The notes below the pieces were generated by a model. That model worked only from the letters and a program-made list of their open reading frames with translations, was not told the origin of the DNA and searched no databases. Of a stretch of 64,000 nt of DNA, positions 25,933 to 35,663 are shown piece by piece (the stretch's first letter is position 1; the number at the start of each line of letters is the position of its first letter). The DNA comes from Anaeromassilibacillus sp. An200 (GTDB lineage Bacteria; Bacillota; Clostridia; Oscillospirales; Acutalibacteraceae): the NCBI RefSeq assembly GCF_002160025.1, contig NZ_NFJU01000012.1:28450-92449 (forward strand), read 5' to 3'. Position numbers and translations under genes: made by a program.

Positions 25933-28140
25933 ATGAAAAAATTGTTCCAAAGACAGATCTGGCGATGGATGCGGCCCGTGCTGGCTGTGCTGTGTCCATG
26001 CCTCCTGGTATTCGCCGGGATCTGCTTTTATATCGTCCACCAGCTTGACACCAGCTTCCAGCAAAGCAGCATTTCTTTGAACAGCCTGATCCAGGGCAGC
26101 GCGGACAAACGTCTGGAAGAAATTTACCGCTATACGCTCACGCTGGAGCTGAACAATGCCAACGCCTTTCTGCGCGGCACGCAGTCCGTCCCTCAGCCGC
26201 TGCCGTCCTCAGTCTACCGCCTGCATGATATGATGCAGGATTATGTCACCACCAATCCCATTGTGGATGCGATCTATATCTATTACCCCGATCTTGACTT
26301 TACGGTGGGAAATCTCGGCTGTTACCAGGCATCCTCTTACCGCGCCCTGCAAAACCTGCCCAGCCCCTCTGGGATGGACAGCTGGAAGCAGCAGCTTCTG
26401 GTGGGAAATTCCAGCTTCTTTCTGCTCGACAACGGCGGTCCGGAGCAAAAGCTGTGCTACGTCACCCCCAGAGTGATTGAGGGAGAATACACAGCTGTCA
26501 CAGTGATCGAGCTAAACCCTGACGCCCTGCTGCAAACCTTTGCCCAGGCGCAGGAATCCTATCCAAACGCCAGCGCCCTGTGCATCCTGTTTGACGATCA
26601 AATTCTCTCTCTGGAGGGCCAGGCCGCCGGGGAAGATACCGCCGCCGCCCTGTTTGCCCGCTGGAAAGAAAATCCCCTCTCCGGGCCGGTGCGCCAGGAT
26701 GGAATTGTGGGATTTTTCAGCGAATCCATGCTGCCGGATCTATACTATGCCAGCTTCTACACGGAAAACGACACCATGAAAACCGTCCGGGCCACCGCTT
26801 TCATCTGTGTGGCCGGAGCTTTTTTGAGCCTCATCATCGCCATTGCCGGATCCCTGTACATCGGCAGCCGAAGCCAGCGTCCTCTCCGGCGGCTTCTGGC
26901 AAAGCTGGGCGCTTCAGAGGACAAAGGCGATTCCTATGAGCTGCTGGACAGCAAGGTGGAGACGCTTCTGGAAACCCACTCCAAGGATCAGAAGCTTTTA
27001 TCGGAGCATCAGCTTTTACTCGATGCCTCCTTTCTCCGCGCGGCTCTGCGCGGAGAACTGCGCAGCGAAAGTGCTGCTTTTGCCGCCGCAAACCGGTACG
27101 GCGTCAGCTTCGAGGGCACGGCTTATCAGGTTCTGCTCTTTTCCGGCGAGGGCGAGCTGTTCTCCGAATCGGAGCAATGGCGCAGTCCGCTCGATTCCCT
27201 TCTGCGGCGGGAACAAGCCAAGGGGCTCGCAGCCTTTTACAATGGCAGGCTGTGCGTACTCCTGAACACGGACGCGCCTCTCTCGGAAACCAGCCTGCGG
27301 GAGCTGTGCATCCGAATTCTTGACCTCCTCTGTCCGGGACGCGCAGCCGCGGCCGGGATTGGGAACGCTTATGACAGTATGGCCTCTATCGTCACCAGCT
27401 ACCAGTGCGCCAGAAGGGCCCTTCTCTCCTGCGAGCCCTCGGAACAGCACCCTGTGTGCCGCTACACGCCTGACATGGCGGCCGGGCATCACGGAAACAC
27501 AAAATCCATGCAGCTGTTCTCCCGGCAGATCTACCAAAAACAGTACGATCAGGCGCGGAAAACGCTCGATCAGCTCTGCGAAGAATACCTCTCCACAAGC
27601 GCCGTCCCTTCCAGCGACGTTCTGCGCCAGCAGGCCGTGAGCAGCCTTCTGATGGACGCCGCGTGCGAATCTCTCCCGGAACAGGAGACCTCCGAGCTGT
27701 GGCGGCTGCTCTCGCTGCCCTGCACACTCAGCGAATACCGGCTGCGCGTGCAGGGGATCCTGGATCACCTTGACCGCGTGCAGATGGAACTCCCCGCAGA
27801 GAGCAAACCCCTTCCCATCGCGGTGCGCGCCAAGGAAATCCTGGACGAAAACTACACCGATCCGATGATCGGCCTGTACTTTGTCAGCGAACGGCTCAAC
27901 GTCAGCAACTCGTACTTATCCACCGCGTTCAAGAATATGTATCAGATCAGCGTCACGCAGTACATCAACAGCCTGCGGATCGAGCGGGCCAAATCGCTCA
28001 TGGCGGAAACCTCCATGAGCGTCCGGGATGTGGCGCTGGCCGTCGGTTTTTCCAGCGACGCCAGCTTCATCCGTGTCTTTAAAAAGCAGGAAAACAAAAC
28101 CCCGACCATGTTCCGCACGGATTGCAGGCACGACACATAA
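25933..28140 (+). CDS. Membrane-anchored AraC-family transcriptional regulator
   Basis: 735 residues from ATG 25933 (AAAGAGGAA upstream). One membrane helix lies at about 14-36 and a second at about 280-305 (FICVAGAFLSLIIAIAGSLYIG), enclosing an extracellular sensor domain; a cytoplasmic linker follows, and the last 100 residues are an AraC-type double helix-turn-helix (FVSERLNVSNSYLSTAFK and RDVALAVGFSSDASFIRVFKK). This architecture is common next to sugar ABC importers in Clostridia, where the protein senses an external glycan and switches on the operon. It is divergent from the importer at 20.7-25.6 kb, its probable target. Confidence 0.88.
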   Translation: MKKLFQRQIWRWMRPVLAVLCPCLLVFAGICFYIVHQLDTSFQQSSISLNSLIQGSADKRLEEIYRYTLTLELNNANAFLRGTQSVPQPLPSSVYRLHDMMQDYVTTNPIVDAIYIYYPDLDFTVGNLGCYQASSYRALQNLPSPSGMDSWKQQLLVGNSSFFLLDNGGPEQKLCYVTPRVIEGEYTAVTVIELNPDALLQTFAQAQESYPNASALCILFDDQILSLEGQAAGEDTAAALFARWKENPLSGPVRQDGIVGFFSESMLPDLYYASFYTENDTMKTVRATAFICVAGAFLSLIIAIAGSLYIGSRSQRPLRRLLAKLGASEDKGDSYELLDSKVETLLETHSKDQKLLSEHQLLLDASFLRAALRGELRSESAAFAAANRYGVSFEGTAYQVLLFSGEGELFSESEQWRSPLDSLLRREQAKGLAAFYNGRLCVLLNTDAPLSETSLRELCIRILDLLCPGRAAAAGIGNAYDSMASIVTSYQCARRALLSCEPSEQHPVCRYTPDMAAGHHGNTKSMQLFSRQIYQKQYDQARKTLDQLCEEYLSTSAVPSSDVLRQQAVSSLLMDAACESLPEQETSELWRLLSLPCTLSEYRLRVQGILDHLDRVQMELPAESKPLPIAVRAKEILDENYTDPMIGLYFVSERLNVSNSYLSTAFKNMYQISVTQYINSLRIERAKSLMAETSMSVRDVALAVGFSSDASFIRVFKKQENKTPTMFRTDCRHDT

Positions 28141-28157
28141 CTCGCCTTCCAAAACAA

Positions 28158-28203
28158 AAATGCCCCGCGCCGGAGCCTTTAGAGGTTCCAACGCGGGGCA
28201 TTT
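28158..28203. terminator. Terminator between the AraC regulator and thiC
   Basis: ATGCCCCGCG and CGCGGGGCAT enclose a smaller GGAGCCTTTAGAGGTTCC hairpin. On the minus strand TTTTTG follows, so it mainly ends the thi operon. Confidence 0.85.
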
Positions 28204-28222
28204 GCTGTGTGCTGTGTTTGGA

Positions 28223-29530
28223 TTACAGAATATCAATGTGCTCGCCGTTAAGTGCCTTGTTCATGCTGCGCACGGCGCAGAACTTACCGCACATGGAGCA
28301 GGTGTCGTCATGCTCCGGGGAGCGGGACGCGCGGACGGCCTTCGCCGTCTCGGGGTCGATCGCGCAGGCCCACTGGGCTTCCCAGTCGAGGGCACGGCGG
28401 GCGTCTCCCATCCTGTCATCGATGTCGCGCGCGCCGCGCACACCCTTGGCGATATCCGCCGCGTGCGCCGCGATGCGGCTGGCGATGATGCCCTGCTTCA
28501 CGTCGTCGAGGTTCGGCAGAGCCAGATGCTCCGCCGGGGTGACGTAGCACAGGAAAGCCGCGCCGTTCATGGCGGCAATGGCTCCGCCGATGGCGGCGGT
28601 GATATGATCGTAGCCCGGCGCAATATCCGTCACCAGAGGCCCGAGCACATAGAACGGAGCACCCATGCAGATCGTCTGCTGCACCTTCATGTTGGCCGCG
28701 ATCTGGTCCATCGGCACATGGCCGGGACCTTCCACCATAACCTGTACGTCCTTTTCCCAGGCGCGCTTGGTCAGCTCGCCGAGACGCACCAGCTCCTCAA
28801 TCTGGCACACATCCGTTGCGTCCGCCAGACAGCCGGGGCGGCACGCGTCGCCGAGGGAGATCGTCACATCGTACTCCCGGCAAATGTCGAGGATCTCATC
28901 GTAATACTCATAGAAGGGGTTCTCCTGGCCGGTCATGCACATCCACGCAAAGACGAGGGAACCGCCGCGCGAGACAATGTTCATCTTCCGCCTGTGCTTG
29001 CGGATCTGCTCGATGGTCTTGCGCGTAATGCCGCAGTGCAGCGTCACAAAATCCACGCCGTCCTGCGCGTGCAGGCGCACCACATCGATGAAATCCTTCG
29101 CGGACAGGGTGTCGAGATCCCGCTGGTAGTGGATCACACTGTCGTAAACCGGCACGGTGCCGATCATCGCCGGGCACTCGGACGTGAGCTTGCGGCGGAA
29201 GGGCTGGGTGTTGCCGTGGCTGGAGAGATCCATGATGGCCTCCGCGCCCATCTCGACAGCGGAAAGCACCTTCTTCATCTCGATGTCGTAATCCTTGCAG
29301 TCGCGGGACACACCCAGGTTGACGTTGATCTTCGTGCGGAGCATCGAGCCGATTCCCTCCGGGGACAGGCTCTTGTGCAGCTTGTTCGCGGGGATAACCA
29401 CCTTGCCGCTGGCCACGAGAGGCAGCAGCTCGTCCACGCGCATGTGCTCCTTCTCGGCCACCTTTTCCAGCTCGGGGGTGACAATGCCGCGGCGCGCGGC
29501 GTCCATCTGTGTTGTGTAAGTCCGTTCCAT
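28223..29530 (-). CDS. thiC: Phosphomethylpyrimidine synthase
   Basis: 435 residues, the short form without the N-terminal extension. A radical SAM enzyme that converts aminoimidazole ribotide into hydroxymethylpyrimidine phosphate. The C-terminal [4Fe-4S] motif CSMCGKFC is intact near residues 407-414, and the family segments [15 protein letters not shown] and [13 protein letters not shown] are present. GGAGACGG precedes the ATG. Last gene of the TPP-riboswitch operon (thiW-thiM-thiE-thiD-thiC), which supplies the pyrimidine half; no thiazole-forming genes (thiG, thiH, thiS) are seen here, thiM salvages that half instead. Confidence 0.97.
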   Translation of the reverse strand: MERTYTTQMDAARRGIVTPELEKVAEKEHMRVDELLPLVASGKVVIPANKLHKSLSPEGIGSMLRTKINVNLGVSRDCKDYDIEMKKVLSAVEMGAEAIMDLSSHGNTQPFRRKLTSECPAMIGTVPVYDSVIHYQRDLDTLSAKDFIDVVRLHAQDGVDFVTLHCGITRKTIEQIRKHRRKMNIVSRGGSLVFAWMCMTGQENPFYEYYDEILDICREYDVTISLGDACRPGCLADATDVCQIEELVRLGELTKRAWEKDVQVMVEGPGHVPMDQIAANMKVQQTICMGAPFYVLGPLVTDIAPGYDHITAAIGGAIAAMNGAAFLCYVTPAEHLALPNLDDVKQGIIASRIAAHAADIAKGVRGARDIDDRMGDARRALDWEAQWACAIDPETAKAVRASRSPEHDDTCSMCGKFCAVRSMNKALNGEHIDIL

Positions 29531-29545
29531 ATTTTCCGTCTCCTT

Positions 29546-30346
29546 TCAGCGGCTTTCGCCGGTTTCCTGCATGCCTGCCATATGATTCAGCGGCCCGGAG
29601 CCGTGCCCGAGATCGAGCATGGCCGCCAGTGCCTGCGAAAGGTACGCTTTCGCCCGCTCAATCGACGTTTTGAGATCGCAGCCCTTCGCGAGGTTCGACG
29701 CAATAGCGCTCGAGAGCGTGCAGCCCGTCCCATGGGTGTTCGGGTTGTCAATGCGCTTTCCCTCGAACCAGGTAAACGTGCCGTTCTCATAAAGCAGATC
29801 GCTCGCGTCGCTGACGCTGTGGCCGCCCTTGCACAGAACGGCACAGCCGCTCTCTAGCCCGATGTACTCCGCCGCCTTCTCCATGTCGGAGCGGGAGCGG
29901 ATCGTCATACCGGAAAACGCTTCGGCCTCCGGGATGTTCGGGGTGACAACCTGTGCCAGGGGAAACAGCAGCTCACGGATCAGCGCGGCCGCGCCCTCCG
30001 CCGCCAAAGCGGAACCGCTTGTGGCTACCAGAACCGGATCGACGACGATGTGTTCGGCCCCATATTGCCGAAGCTTCTGCGCAATCATGCGCACCAGCTC
30101 CGGGGACGAAACCATGCCGATCTTCACGGCGTCCGGACGGATGTCCTCAAACACCGCGTCAAGCTGCTGGCCGAGAAACTCGGGCGTCGACTCGAGAACC
30201 GCGCGCACGCCTGTTGTGTTCTGCGCCGTGAGGGCTGTCACCGCCGTCATGGCAAACACACCGTGCATCGTCATCGTCTTGATATCCGCCTGGATCCCGG
30301 CGCCTCCGCTGGAATCGCTCCCAGCGATGGATAATGCTGTTTTCAT
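29546..30346 (-). CDS. thiD: Hydroxymethylpyrimidine/phosphomethylpyrimidine kinase
   Basis: 266 residues. Phosphorylates HMP and HMP-phosphate in two steps. Family segments SIAGSDSSGGAGIQADIKTM (near residues 6-25), VAMIDPVLV-equivalent HIVVDPVLVATSG and the active-site NTHGTGCTLSSAI are present. It is 15 bases before thiC and 124 bases after thiE on the minus strand. Confidence 0.95.
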   Translation of the reverse strand: MKTALSIAGSDSSGGAGIQADIKTMTMHGVFAMTAVTALTAQNTTGVRAVLESTPEFLGQQLDAVFEDIRPDAVKIGMVSSPELVRMIAQKLRQYGAEHIVVDPVLVATSGSALAAEGAAALIRELLFPLAQVVTPNIPEAEAFSGMTIRSRSDMEKAAEYIGLESGCAVLCKGGHSVSDASDLLYENGTFTWFEGKRIDNPNTHGTGCTLSSAIASNLAKGCDLKTSIERAKAYLSQALAAMLDLGHGSGPLNHMAGMQETGESR

Positions 30347-30470
30347 TCGGAAGTTCTCCTTTCACAATCAGCACTAACTTTTCTATCGCGGCAGAGAGTG
30401 GTGCCCCCGGTCTGCCGCTGTATTTCAGGGGGAAAGCCCCCGGAAACCCTCAGGAAACGGAAAAAACGGA

Positions 30471-31109
30471 TCAGCCCACCATTTGTTCCGAGGCGGCGAG
30501 CAATGCCTGGGTGGCTTCGCGGATTGCCGGCGCGCCGAAGATCGCCGAGACCACGGCGATCCCCTCCACACCGCTGCCCGCCAGCTCCTGCACGTTCGCC
30601 AGCGAAATGCCGCCGATCGCGACAGCGGGCAGCGGCGTCGCGCCGCAGATGGCGCGGAGCGCTTCGTGCGTCAGCACGGACACATCCGTCTTGGTGGAGG
30701 TGGAGAACACCGCCCCCACGCCGAGATAATCCGCGCCGTCGCGCAGGGCCTTTTCGGCTTCGTCCGGCGTGTGGACCGAAACGCCCACAATCTTGTCCGG
30801 CCCAAGGAGGCGGCGCGCCTCGGCGGCTGCCATGTCGTCCTGGCCGACGTGCACGCCGTCCGCCCCGCAGCGCAGAGCGATCTCCACGTTGTCGTTGATG
30901 AGGAACGGCACATGGTAGCGGCGGCACAGCTCCGCCATCTCCACGGCCTCGCGGAGGAATTCCTCCTCCGGCAGCTCCTTTTCGCGCAGCTGCACACAGG
31001 TCGCGCCGCCGCGCAGCGCGTCCTCCACCTGCTCCAGCAGGCTCTGCCGCCCCACCCAGGCACGGTCGGTCACGGCGTACAGCCGCAGGCAATGCTTATC
31101 GAATGTCAT
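30471..31109 (-). CDS. thiE: Thiamine-phosphate synthase
   Basis: 212 residues, a TIM-barrel enzyme that joins HMP-pyrophosphate and thiazole phosphate. Motifs: LREKELPEEEF, LINDNVEIALRCGADGVHVGQDD, and the phosphate-binding VAIGGISLANVQEL. It overlaps the thiM stop region by 14 bases, showing tight coupling. Confidence 0.95.
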   Translation of the reverse strand: MTFDKHCLRLYAVTDRAWVGRQSLLEQVEDALRGGATCVQLREKELPEEEFLREAVEMAELCRRYHVPFLINDNVEIALRCGADGVHVGQDDMAAAEARRLLGPDKIVGVSVHTPDEAEKALRDGADYLGVGAVFSTSTKTDVSVLTHEALRAICGATPLPAVAIGGISLANVQELAGSGVEGIAVVSAIFGAPAIREATQALLAASEQMVG

Positions 31110-31917
31110 AGCGGGCTCCCTTCTCCAGCTCTTCAGGGGTCAGATTGCAGATGGCGTCAATGATATACGTCCGGTAGCTGGCGTTGCCGTCCTGCTCCGT
31201 CATGCGCTGCCGCGCCTTCTCGCCGCACAGGCCCATGGCGCAGACAGCCGCAGCGGCGGCTTCCAGCGTGTGCCCCGGGTTCGCCGCCACATAGGCCCCC
31301 GTCATGGCGGAAAGCTGGCAGCCCGTGCCGGTGACGCGGCTCATCATACCGTCGCCGTTGCGGATGCAGAAGGCACGCTCCCCGTCCGCGATAATGTCAA
31401 TCGCTCCGGTGACGGCAACCACCGCGCCCGTCTCCTTGGCAAACCGCTTCACAAAGGCCGCGGCCTCGTCCAGATTTTCGTCCGTCACGCGGTCCGCCAC
31501 GTCCGCATCCACGCCGCGCGTCGTGCCGCTGCCGAGGGCCAGCGTGCGGATCTCCGACATATTGCCGCGGATCACGGCAAAGCGCACCTCACGAAGCAGG
31601 CGCAGAGCCGTGTCCGTGCGCAGCCGGGACGCACCGCCTCCCACGGGGTCGAGCACCACAGGATGGCCCAGCTCATTGGCGCGCTTTCCGGCGGCCAGCA
31701 TGGAGGGGATGGTGCGCTGGTTGAGCGTGCCGATGTTGATCACCAGACCGGCACACAGGGAGGTGATCTCCTCCACTTCATCCGCGTCGTCGGACATGAT
31801 GGGCGATCCGCCGCAGGCCAGCAGGATGTTGGCGCAGTCGTTCACTGTGACATAGTTCGTGATGTTATGGATGAGCGGGACGGTGCTGCGCACCGCTGCG
31901 AGCATTTCCGAAAACAT
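31096..31917 (-). CDS. thiM: Hydroxyethylthiazole kinase
   Basis: 273 residues. Phosphorylates salvaged thiazole alcohol. Family marks are VPLIHNITNYVTVNDCANILLACGGSP at the N-terminus, PVVLDPVGGGASRLR, and the catalytic TGTGCQLSAM with its Cys. GGGGGAGAC lies before the ATG. With thiE and thiD it makes a salvage route. Confidence 0.95.
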   Translation of the reverse strand: MFSEMLAAVRSTVPLIHNITNYVTVNDCANILLACGGSPIMSDDADEVEEITSLCAGLVINIGTLNQRTIPSMLAAGKRANELGHPVVLDPVGGGASRLRTDTALRLLREVRFAVIRGNMSEIRTLALGSGTTRGVDADVADRVTDENLDEAAAFVKRFAKETGAVVAVTGAIDIIADGERAFCIRNGDGMMSRVTGTGCQLSAMTGAYVAANPGHTLEAAAAAVCAMGLCGEKARQRMTEQDGNASYRTYIIDAICNLTPEELEKGARYDIR

Positions 31918-31933
31918 GTTGTCTCCCCCTTTC

Positions 31934-32452
31934 TCAGTGGCTCAGGCGCGTCTGCATGGTGTGCAGGACGGTCGTTTTCTGCAAAGCATACAGCAAAATC
32001 CCCGAGATCACCGCGCCGCCCGCTGTGGACACAAAGAACGGGATGATATAGGCGGTGAAGGCGACATCGGCGGCGCTCTGGTTCATCAGCGCGATCGCCA
32101 CAGGATAGGCGCACAGGCCGCCGAGAATCGAGGTGCCGAACACCTCCGCGATGAGCGTGGGCAGGATGTGCCTGAGCTTCCAGTAAGTCACACCGCACAG
32201 CAGCGCGCCCAGCATACTGCCGGGAAACGCCATGAGCGTGCCGAGACCGAGCAGATTGCGCAGAAGGCTGGCGCAGAACGCGACGGCCACTCCATACCAC
32301 GGGCCGAGCAGGACGGCGCAGAGGATATTCACCATATGCTGCACCGGCGCGCACTTGCTGCCGAACACGGGGAACGAAAACAGGCTTCCCACCACAGCCA
32401 CGGCACACAGCAGCGCCGCAATCGTCAATTTCTGTATGTTTGTCTTTCTCAT
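31934..32452 (-). CDS. thiW: ThiW, ECF-type thiazole/thiamine-precursor transporter subunit
   Basis: 172 residues with about five membrane segments. ThiW is the substrate-capture (S) component of an energy-coupling factor importer; it carries a thiazole precursor. Typical segments: SKCAPVQHMVNILCAVLLGPWYG and FPGSMLGALLCG. ATG 32452 follows AAAGGAGAG. The shared ECF ATPases and T subunit are not in this window. First gene of the riboswitch operon, so import is shut off by TPP together with the enzymes. Confidence 0.85.
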   Translation of the reverse strand: MRKTNIQKLTIAALLCAVAVVGSLFSFPVFGSKCAPVQHMVNILCAVLLGPWYGVAVAFCASLLRNLLGLGTLMAFPGSMLGALLCGVTYWKLRHILPTLIAEVFGTSILGGLCAYPVAIALMNQSAADVAFTAYIIPFFVSTAGGAVISGILLYALQKTTVLHTMQTRLSH

Positions 32453-32692
32453 TTCTTTCTCTCCTTTGGACATTGTCAGAGAACCGGCGCGGACAGATCG
32501 GTGCAAACAGCGTCGCTTCCCTCGAAAAACAGGGCGGGACTTCCCACCCGGAAGGCTCGGTCGAGGCTTACTGGCCTCCTCTCACGCCGGAACACGGCTT
32601 CCCATCGCTGTTTACAAGGCGCAGGGCGCTCCCCCTCCACCCGCCGCGGACTGTCCGCGGGGCCGGTTTCACCATCCTTTCCAAAAAAGAGC
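32453..32692 (-). other. Unexplained 240-base leader between riboswitch terminator and thiW
   Basis: No gene was accepted here. It is GC-rich, with local hairpins (for example CCGCGGACTGTCCGCGG near 32643-32659). The read-through transcript would carry all of it; an open frame of 72 codons on the minus strand (32476-32694) has no ribosome site that I could find. Confidence 0.4.
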
Positions 32693-32722
32693 AAAAACGG
32701 GGACGCCTGCGCGGCGTCCCCG
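32693..32722 (-). terminator. Riboswitch expression-platform terminator
   Basis: On the minus strand GGGGACGCC, loop GCGCA, GGCGTCCCC, then GTTTTTGC. It lies about 20 bases after the TPP aptamer, so TPP binding should favour premature termination. Confidence 0.88.
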
Positions 32723-32739
32723 GAAAAATCACTCGTATG

Positions 32740-32825
32740 ACTTCCCTACGGCGGCATTATCCGCATCAGGTCATGGGTCGAAGTTGAATGACTTCCTCTC
32801 AGCCTGCTTCACAAGCTCCCCGTTC
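32740..32825 (-). promoter_or_regulatory. TPP riboswitch (THI box) aptamer
   Basis: Read on the minus strand the conserved blocks occur in order: GGGGAGCTT, GCAGGCTGAGAGG, GACCCATGACCTGATGCGG, and ATAATGCCGCCGTAGGGAAG. These form the CTGAGA pyrimidine-binding and the pyrophosphate-binding helices of the class. It precedes thiW-thiM-thiE-thiD-thiC and is followed by a terminator. Confidence 0.97.
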
Positions 32826-32850
32826 TTTTGCACTGGTTTTGTTCTTCGCT

Positions 32851-32879
32851 ATTATACCGCGGCACAGCAAAAATTGCAA
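32851..32879 (-). promoter_or_regulatory. Sigma-A promoter of the thi operon
   Basis: TTGCAA, 17-base spacer, TATAAT on the minus strand, 25 bases upstream of the aptamer. It overlaps no gene but lies just past the hflX stop. Confidence 0.75.
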
Positions 32880-32895
32880 GCCCCCGCGCACCGCG

Positions 32896-34158
32896 TCAGC
32901 CCTCCTGCGGCACCTCGTATTCCCGCAGGGAAGCGAGCAGCTTTCCGCCCGCCAGCGCCGTCACGCGCAGGCCTTCCGCCACATATTCCTCCTCTTCCAC
33001 CATGCCGTCGCGGCGGATTTCCGCAGCCAGTCCAGCCTTCGCAAAGGGCAGCAGCACCGTCACCCGCTCCGTTTTTTCCGGCAGCGCATCCTCAATGGCG
33101 GCAAGCAGGCGGTCAATGCCCTCGCCCGTTTTCGCGCTGATCCGCACCGTGCCGCCGATGGCCGGCACATTCTCCAACCCCGGACAGAGATCGCACTTGT
33201 TCATCACGGGGATGATGGGACGATCACCGCAGCCGAGCGAGGCCAGCAGCTCGTCCGTGACTTCCAGATGCGTGCGCGCCTCCTCGCTGGACGCGTCGCA
33301 GAGGTTGAGGATCACATCGGCCGCCGCGGCCTGCTCCAGCGTGGAGTGGAACGCTTCCACCAGATGGTGAGGCAGGCGGCGCACCAGCCCAACGGTATCG
33401 ATCAGCATCACCGTCTTGCCGTGGGGCAGACGGAGCGCGCGGGACGTGGGATCGAGCGTGGCAAACAGCTTGTCCTCGGCCAGCACGCCCGCCTGCGTGA
33501 GAAGGTTCATCAGCGTGCTTTTGCCCGCGTTCGTGTAGCCGACAATTGCCACGGTGATTACCCCGTCCTTTTTGCGGCGGCGGGTCATCTGCTCGCGGCG
33601 GCGCTCCACCTGGGCCAGCTCCTCCTTGAGCGAGCCGATCCGGCGGCGGATATGGCGGCGATCCGTTTCCAGCTTTGTCTCGCCGGGTCCGCGCGTGCCG
33701 ATGCCGCCGCCCAGCCGGGAGAGCTGCGTCCCGCGCCCCGTGAGACGCGGCAGCAGATAGCGCAGCTGCGCCAGCTCCACCTGAAGCTTGCCCTCGCGGC
33801 TTCTCGCGCGCGAAGCGAAAATATCCAAAATCAGCATGGTGCGGTCGACGGTGCGCACATCCGCCGCCTCCTCGATGTTCCGAAGCTGCGTCGGGCTGAG
33901 CTCACAGTCGAAGATCAGCAGCTCAATCTCCTGCGTCCGGCAGAAGTCCGCGATCTCCTCCATCATCCCGGAGCCGACATAGGTAGCCGGATCCGGCGAG
34001 GGCCGCTTCTGTGTCACCGCGCCGCACGGCTCCGCCCCCGCGCTTCGCGTCAATTCATACATCTCCGCCAGCGCGGCCTCCATATCGTATTCGCCGGTAT
34101 CCACCTCGACGATCAGCGCCCGCTCGGGCCGCTCCGCTTTTTCCTGCAATTCTATCAT
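32896..34158 (-). CDS. hflX: HflX-family ribosome-associated GTPase
   Basis: 420 residues. HflX binds the 50S subunit and rescues or splits stalled ribosomes under stress. The N-terminal HflX domain includes GSGMMEEIADF and the glycine-rich linker GRGTQLSRLGGGIGTRGPGE; the G domain has GYTNAGKST (G1), DPTSRAL (G2), DTVGLVRRLPH (G3) and NKCD (G4). Start at ATG 34158 after AAAAGGACGG; about 63 upstream in-frame codons lack a site and family homology. Confidence 0.93.
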   Translation of the reverse strand: MIELQEKAERPERALIVEVDTGEYDMEAALAEMYELTRSAGAEPCGAVTQKRPSPDPATYVGSGMMEEIADFCRTQEIELLIFDCELSPTQLRNIEEAADVRTVDRTMLILDIFASRARSREGKLQVELAQLRYLLPRLTGRGTQLSRLGGGIGTRGPGETKLETDRRHIRRRIGSLKEELAQVERRREQMTRRRKKDGVITVAIVGYTNAGKSTLMNLLTQAGVLAEDKLFATLDPTSRALRLPHGKTVMLIDTVGLVRRLPHHLVEAFHSTLEQAAAADVILNLCDASSEEARTHLEVTDELLASLGCGDRPIIPVMNKCDLCPGLENVPAIGGTVRISAKTGEGIDRLLAAIEDALPEKTERVTVLLPFAKAGLAAEIRRDGMVEEEEYVAEGLRVTALAGGKLLASLREYEVPQEG

Positions 34159-34469
34159 TGATTCCGTCCTTTTCCGCCTGCCTGGCAGGCTTTCGTTCGG
34201 CTTTTCCCGCGGCCCCGTAACTTTTCGCCCGTGCGCCGCGTGTTGTATTGTGTTCCCTATTATAGCGGATCCGCGCGCAGAATACAATTCCCGCGCCGTT
34301 TCTTTACAAAAGGATAAAACCCCAGAAAATTCCATCTCTAAGTTCACAGTTTGTTCAAACTATTGTTGCAATTATCACGCACAATAAAAGAAGAGTGTCC
34401 GGGCGCGGCGTGTCCACATCGGCCGCACAACGCCCTGAAGCATTACTATCTCACAGGGAGGATGATTTT
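34159..34469. other. Divergent region between hflX and the NAGPA-type gene
   Basis: 311 bases. It contains the hflX promoter and an AT-rich stretch (34290-34400) that should hold the promoter of the exported glycosidase gene, though no clear -35/-10 pair was found for it. Confidence 0.5.
34259..34287 (-). promoter_or_regulatory. Sigma-A promoter of hflX
   Basis: On the minus strand TTGTAT (34287-34282), 17-base spacer, TATAAT (34264-34259). Confidence 0.7.
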
Positions 34470-35663
34470 ATGAGAAAAAAAAGGTGGCTTTCCGTCCTGA
34501 TTGCCGCCGGCATTCTGGCAGCCCAGTGCGTGCTGCCGGTCGGGGATACGGGATCTGTTTTTGTGCCGCAGGCATCGGCGGCTTTTGTATCCTGGTCCAT
34601 CCAGCAGGCGGAAAGCCGTGAGCTGGCTCCCGGCCTGACTCAGACCGAATTTACCTACACACTGGGCGACATGTCAAGCCGCTACACTACGCTGACGCTC
34701 AAGCCGGATTCCGAGGTGGAGCTGCGCCCGGTGATGCCGTGGGACGGCACATCGGTGGGATTGCAGACCGTGCGCAACATGGCGAACAGCGCTGTCGTGA
34801 ACGGAAACAATGTGGTGGCCGCGGTGAACGGCGACATGTACAACATGAGCACGGGAGAGCCGTGGGGCGTGGTGATCCAGGATAAGAACCTCGTGCATGG
34901 CTACAACGTCGCGGGGCGCGACTGGCCGTTCTTCGGCTTTACAGAAGAAGGCAAGGTGCTCTATGGCCGCTATTCCGACTACACGCAGATGTGGCCGCAG
35001 CTGACACAGGCGATGGGATTGCACTGCGTGCTGGTGGAAAATGGGCGCAACGTGTGCACGGATCAAACCACCACCCGCGCGCCGCGCACAGCTGTGGGCG
35101 TGAAGCAGGACGGCAGCATTTTCTTCCTGACAGCGGACGGGCGGCAGGATTCCTCCGAGGGCCTGAGCCTGACGGAACTGGCCGACCTGATGATCAAGGA
35201 AGGCGCTGTTTGGGCCGGCAATCTGGACGGCGGCGGCAGCACCACCGTGGTTTCCCGTGAGCCGGGCGCGGACGCACTCTCGGTGCAGAACGTTCCCTCG
35301 GACGGGAGCGAGCGCCGCGTGGCCAACGGCTGGATCTTCGTGGCTCCCGGTTCTCCCACACAGGCGCAGATGACGGCCGCGCAGAACGATCTGTACGGGC
35401 GCGTTGTATCCGACACCACCCGCCCCTTCGTGCTGAAGCCGGGCTCCACCTACCAGTTCTGCATGACGCTGGTGAGCGGCAGCAACCCGCCGAACTGCAT
35501 CACGGACGACCCGGAACATTACACCGTGACGTACACGGGAAACAGCGGGCGCAATTATTATTATAAGATCACGGCAAAGCCCGGCGCGGCTGGCGCGAAC
35601 GTCTACAGCACCGTCCCCGGCGCAGACCCCGTACTGCAATGTAAACTCCTCGCAGCAGGCTGA
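34470..35663 (+). CDS. Secreted phosphodiester glycosidase family (NAGPA domain) protein
   Basis: 397 residues, ATG 34470 after CAGGGAGG. A signal peptide (MRKKRWLSVLIAAGILAAQC, ending near ASA-AFVSW) predicts export. The NAGPA/phosphodiester-glycosidase domain spans about 80-320: AAVNGDMYNMSTGEPWGVVI, RTAVGVKQDGSIFFLTADGRQ and the signature NLDGGGSTTVV are typical. Relatives remove N-acetylglucosamine from phosphodiesters or are found in cell-wall proteins; the substrate here may be a wall teichoic or surface polymer. The final codons Ala-Gly-stop fall in the repeat that begins at 35659. No anchor motif is seen. Confidence 0.85.
   Translation: MRKKRWLSVLIAAGILAAQCVLPVGDTGSVFVPQASAAFVSWSIQQAESRELAPGLTQTEFTYTLGDMSSRYTTLTLKPDSEVELRPVMPWDGTSVGLQTVRNMANSAVVNGNNVVAAVNGDMYNMSTGEPWGVVIQDKNLVHGYNVAGRDWPFFGFTEEGKVLYGRYSDYTQMWPQLTQAMGLHCVLVENGRNVCTDQTTTRAPRTAVGVKQDGSIFFLTADGRQDSSEGLSLTELADLMIKEGAVWAGNLDGGGSTTVVSREPGADALSVQNVPSDGSERRVANGWIFVAPGSPTQAQMTAAQNDLYGRVVSDTTRPFVLKPGSTYQFCMTLVSGSNPPNCITDDPEHYTVTYTGNSGRNYYYKITAKPGAAGANVYSTVPGADPVLQCKLLAAG

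Noticed and set aside
32476..32694. 72-codon minus-strand frame in the thi leader
   Set aside because: No ribosome site and no family; kept as an unexplained leader instead.
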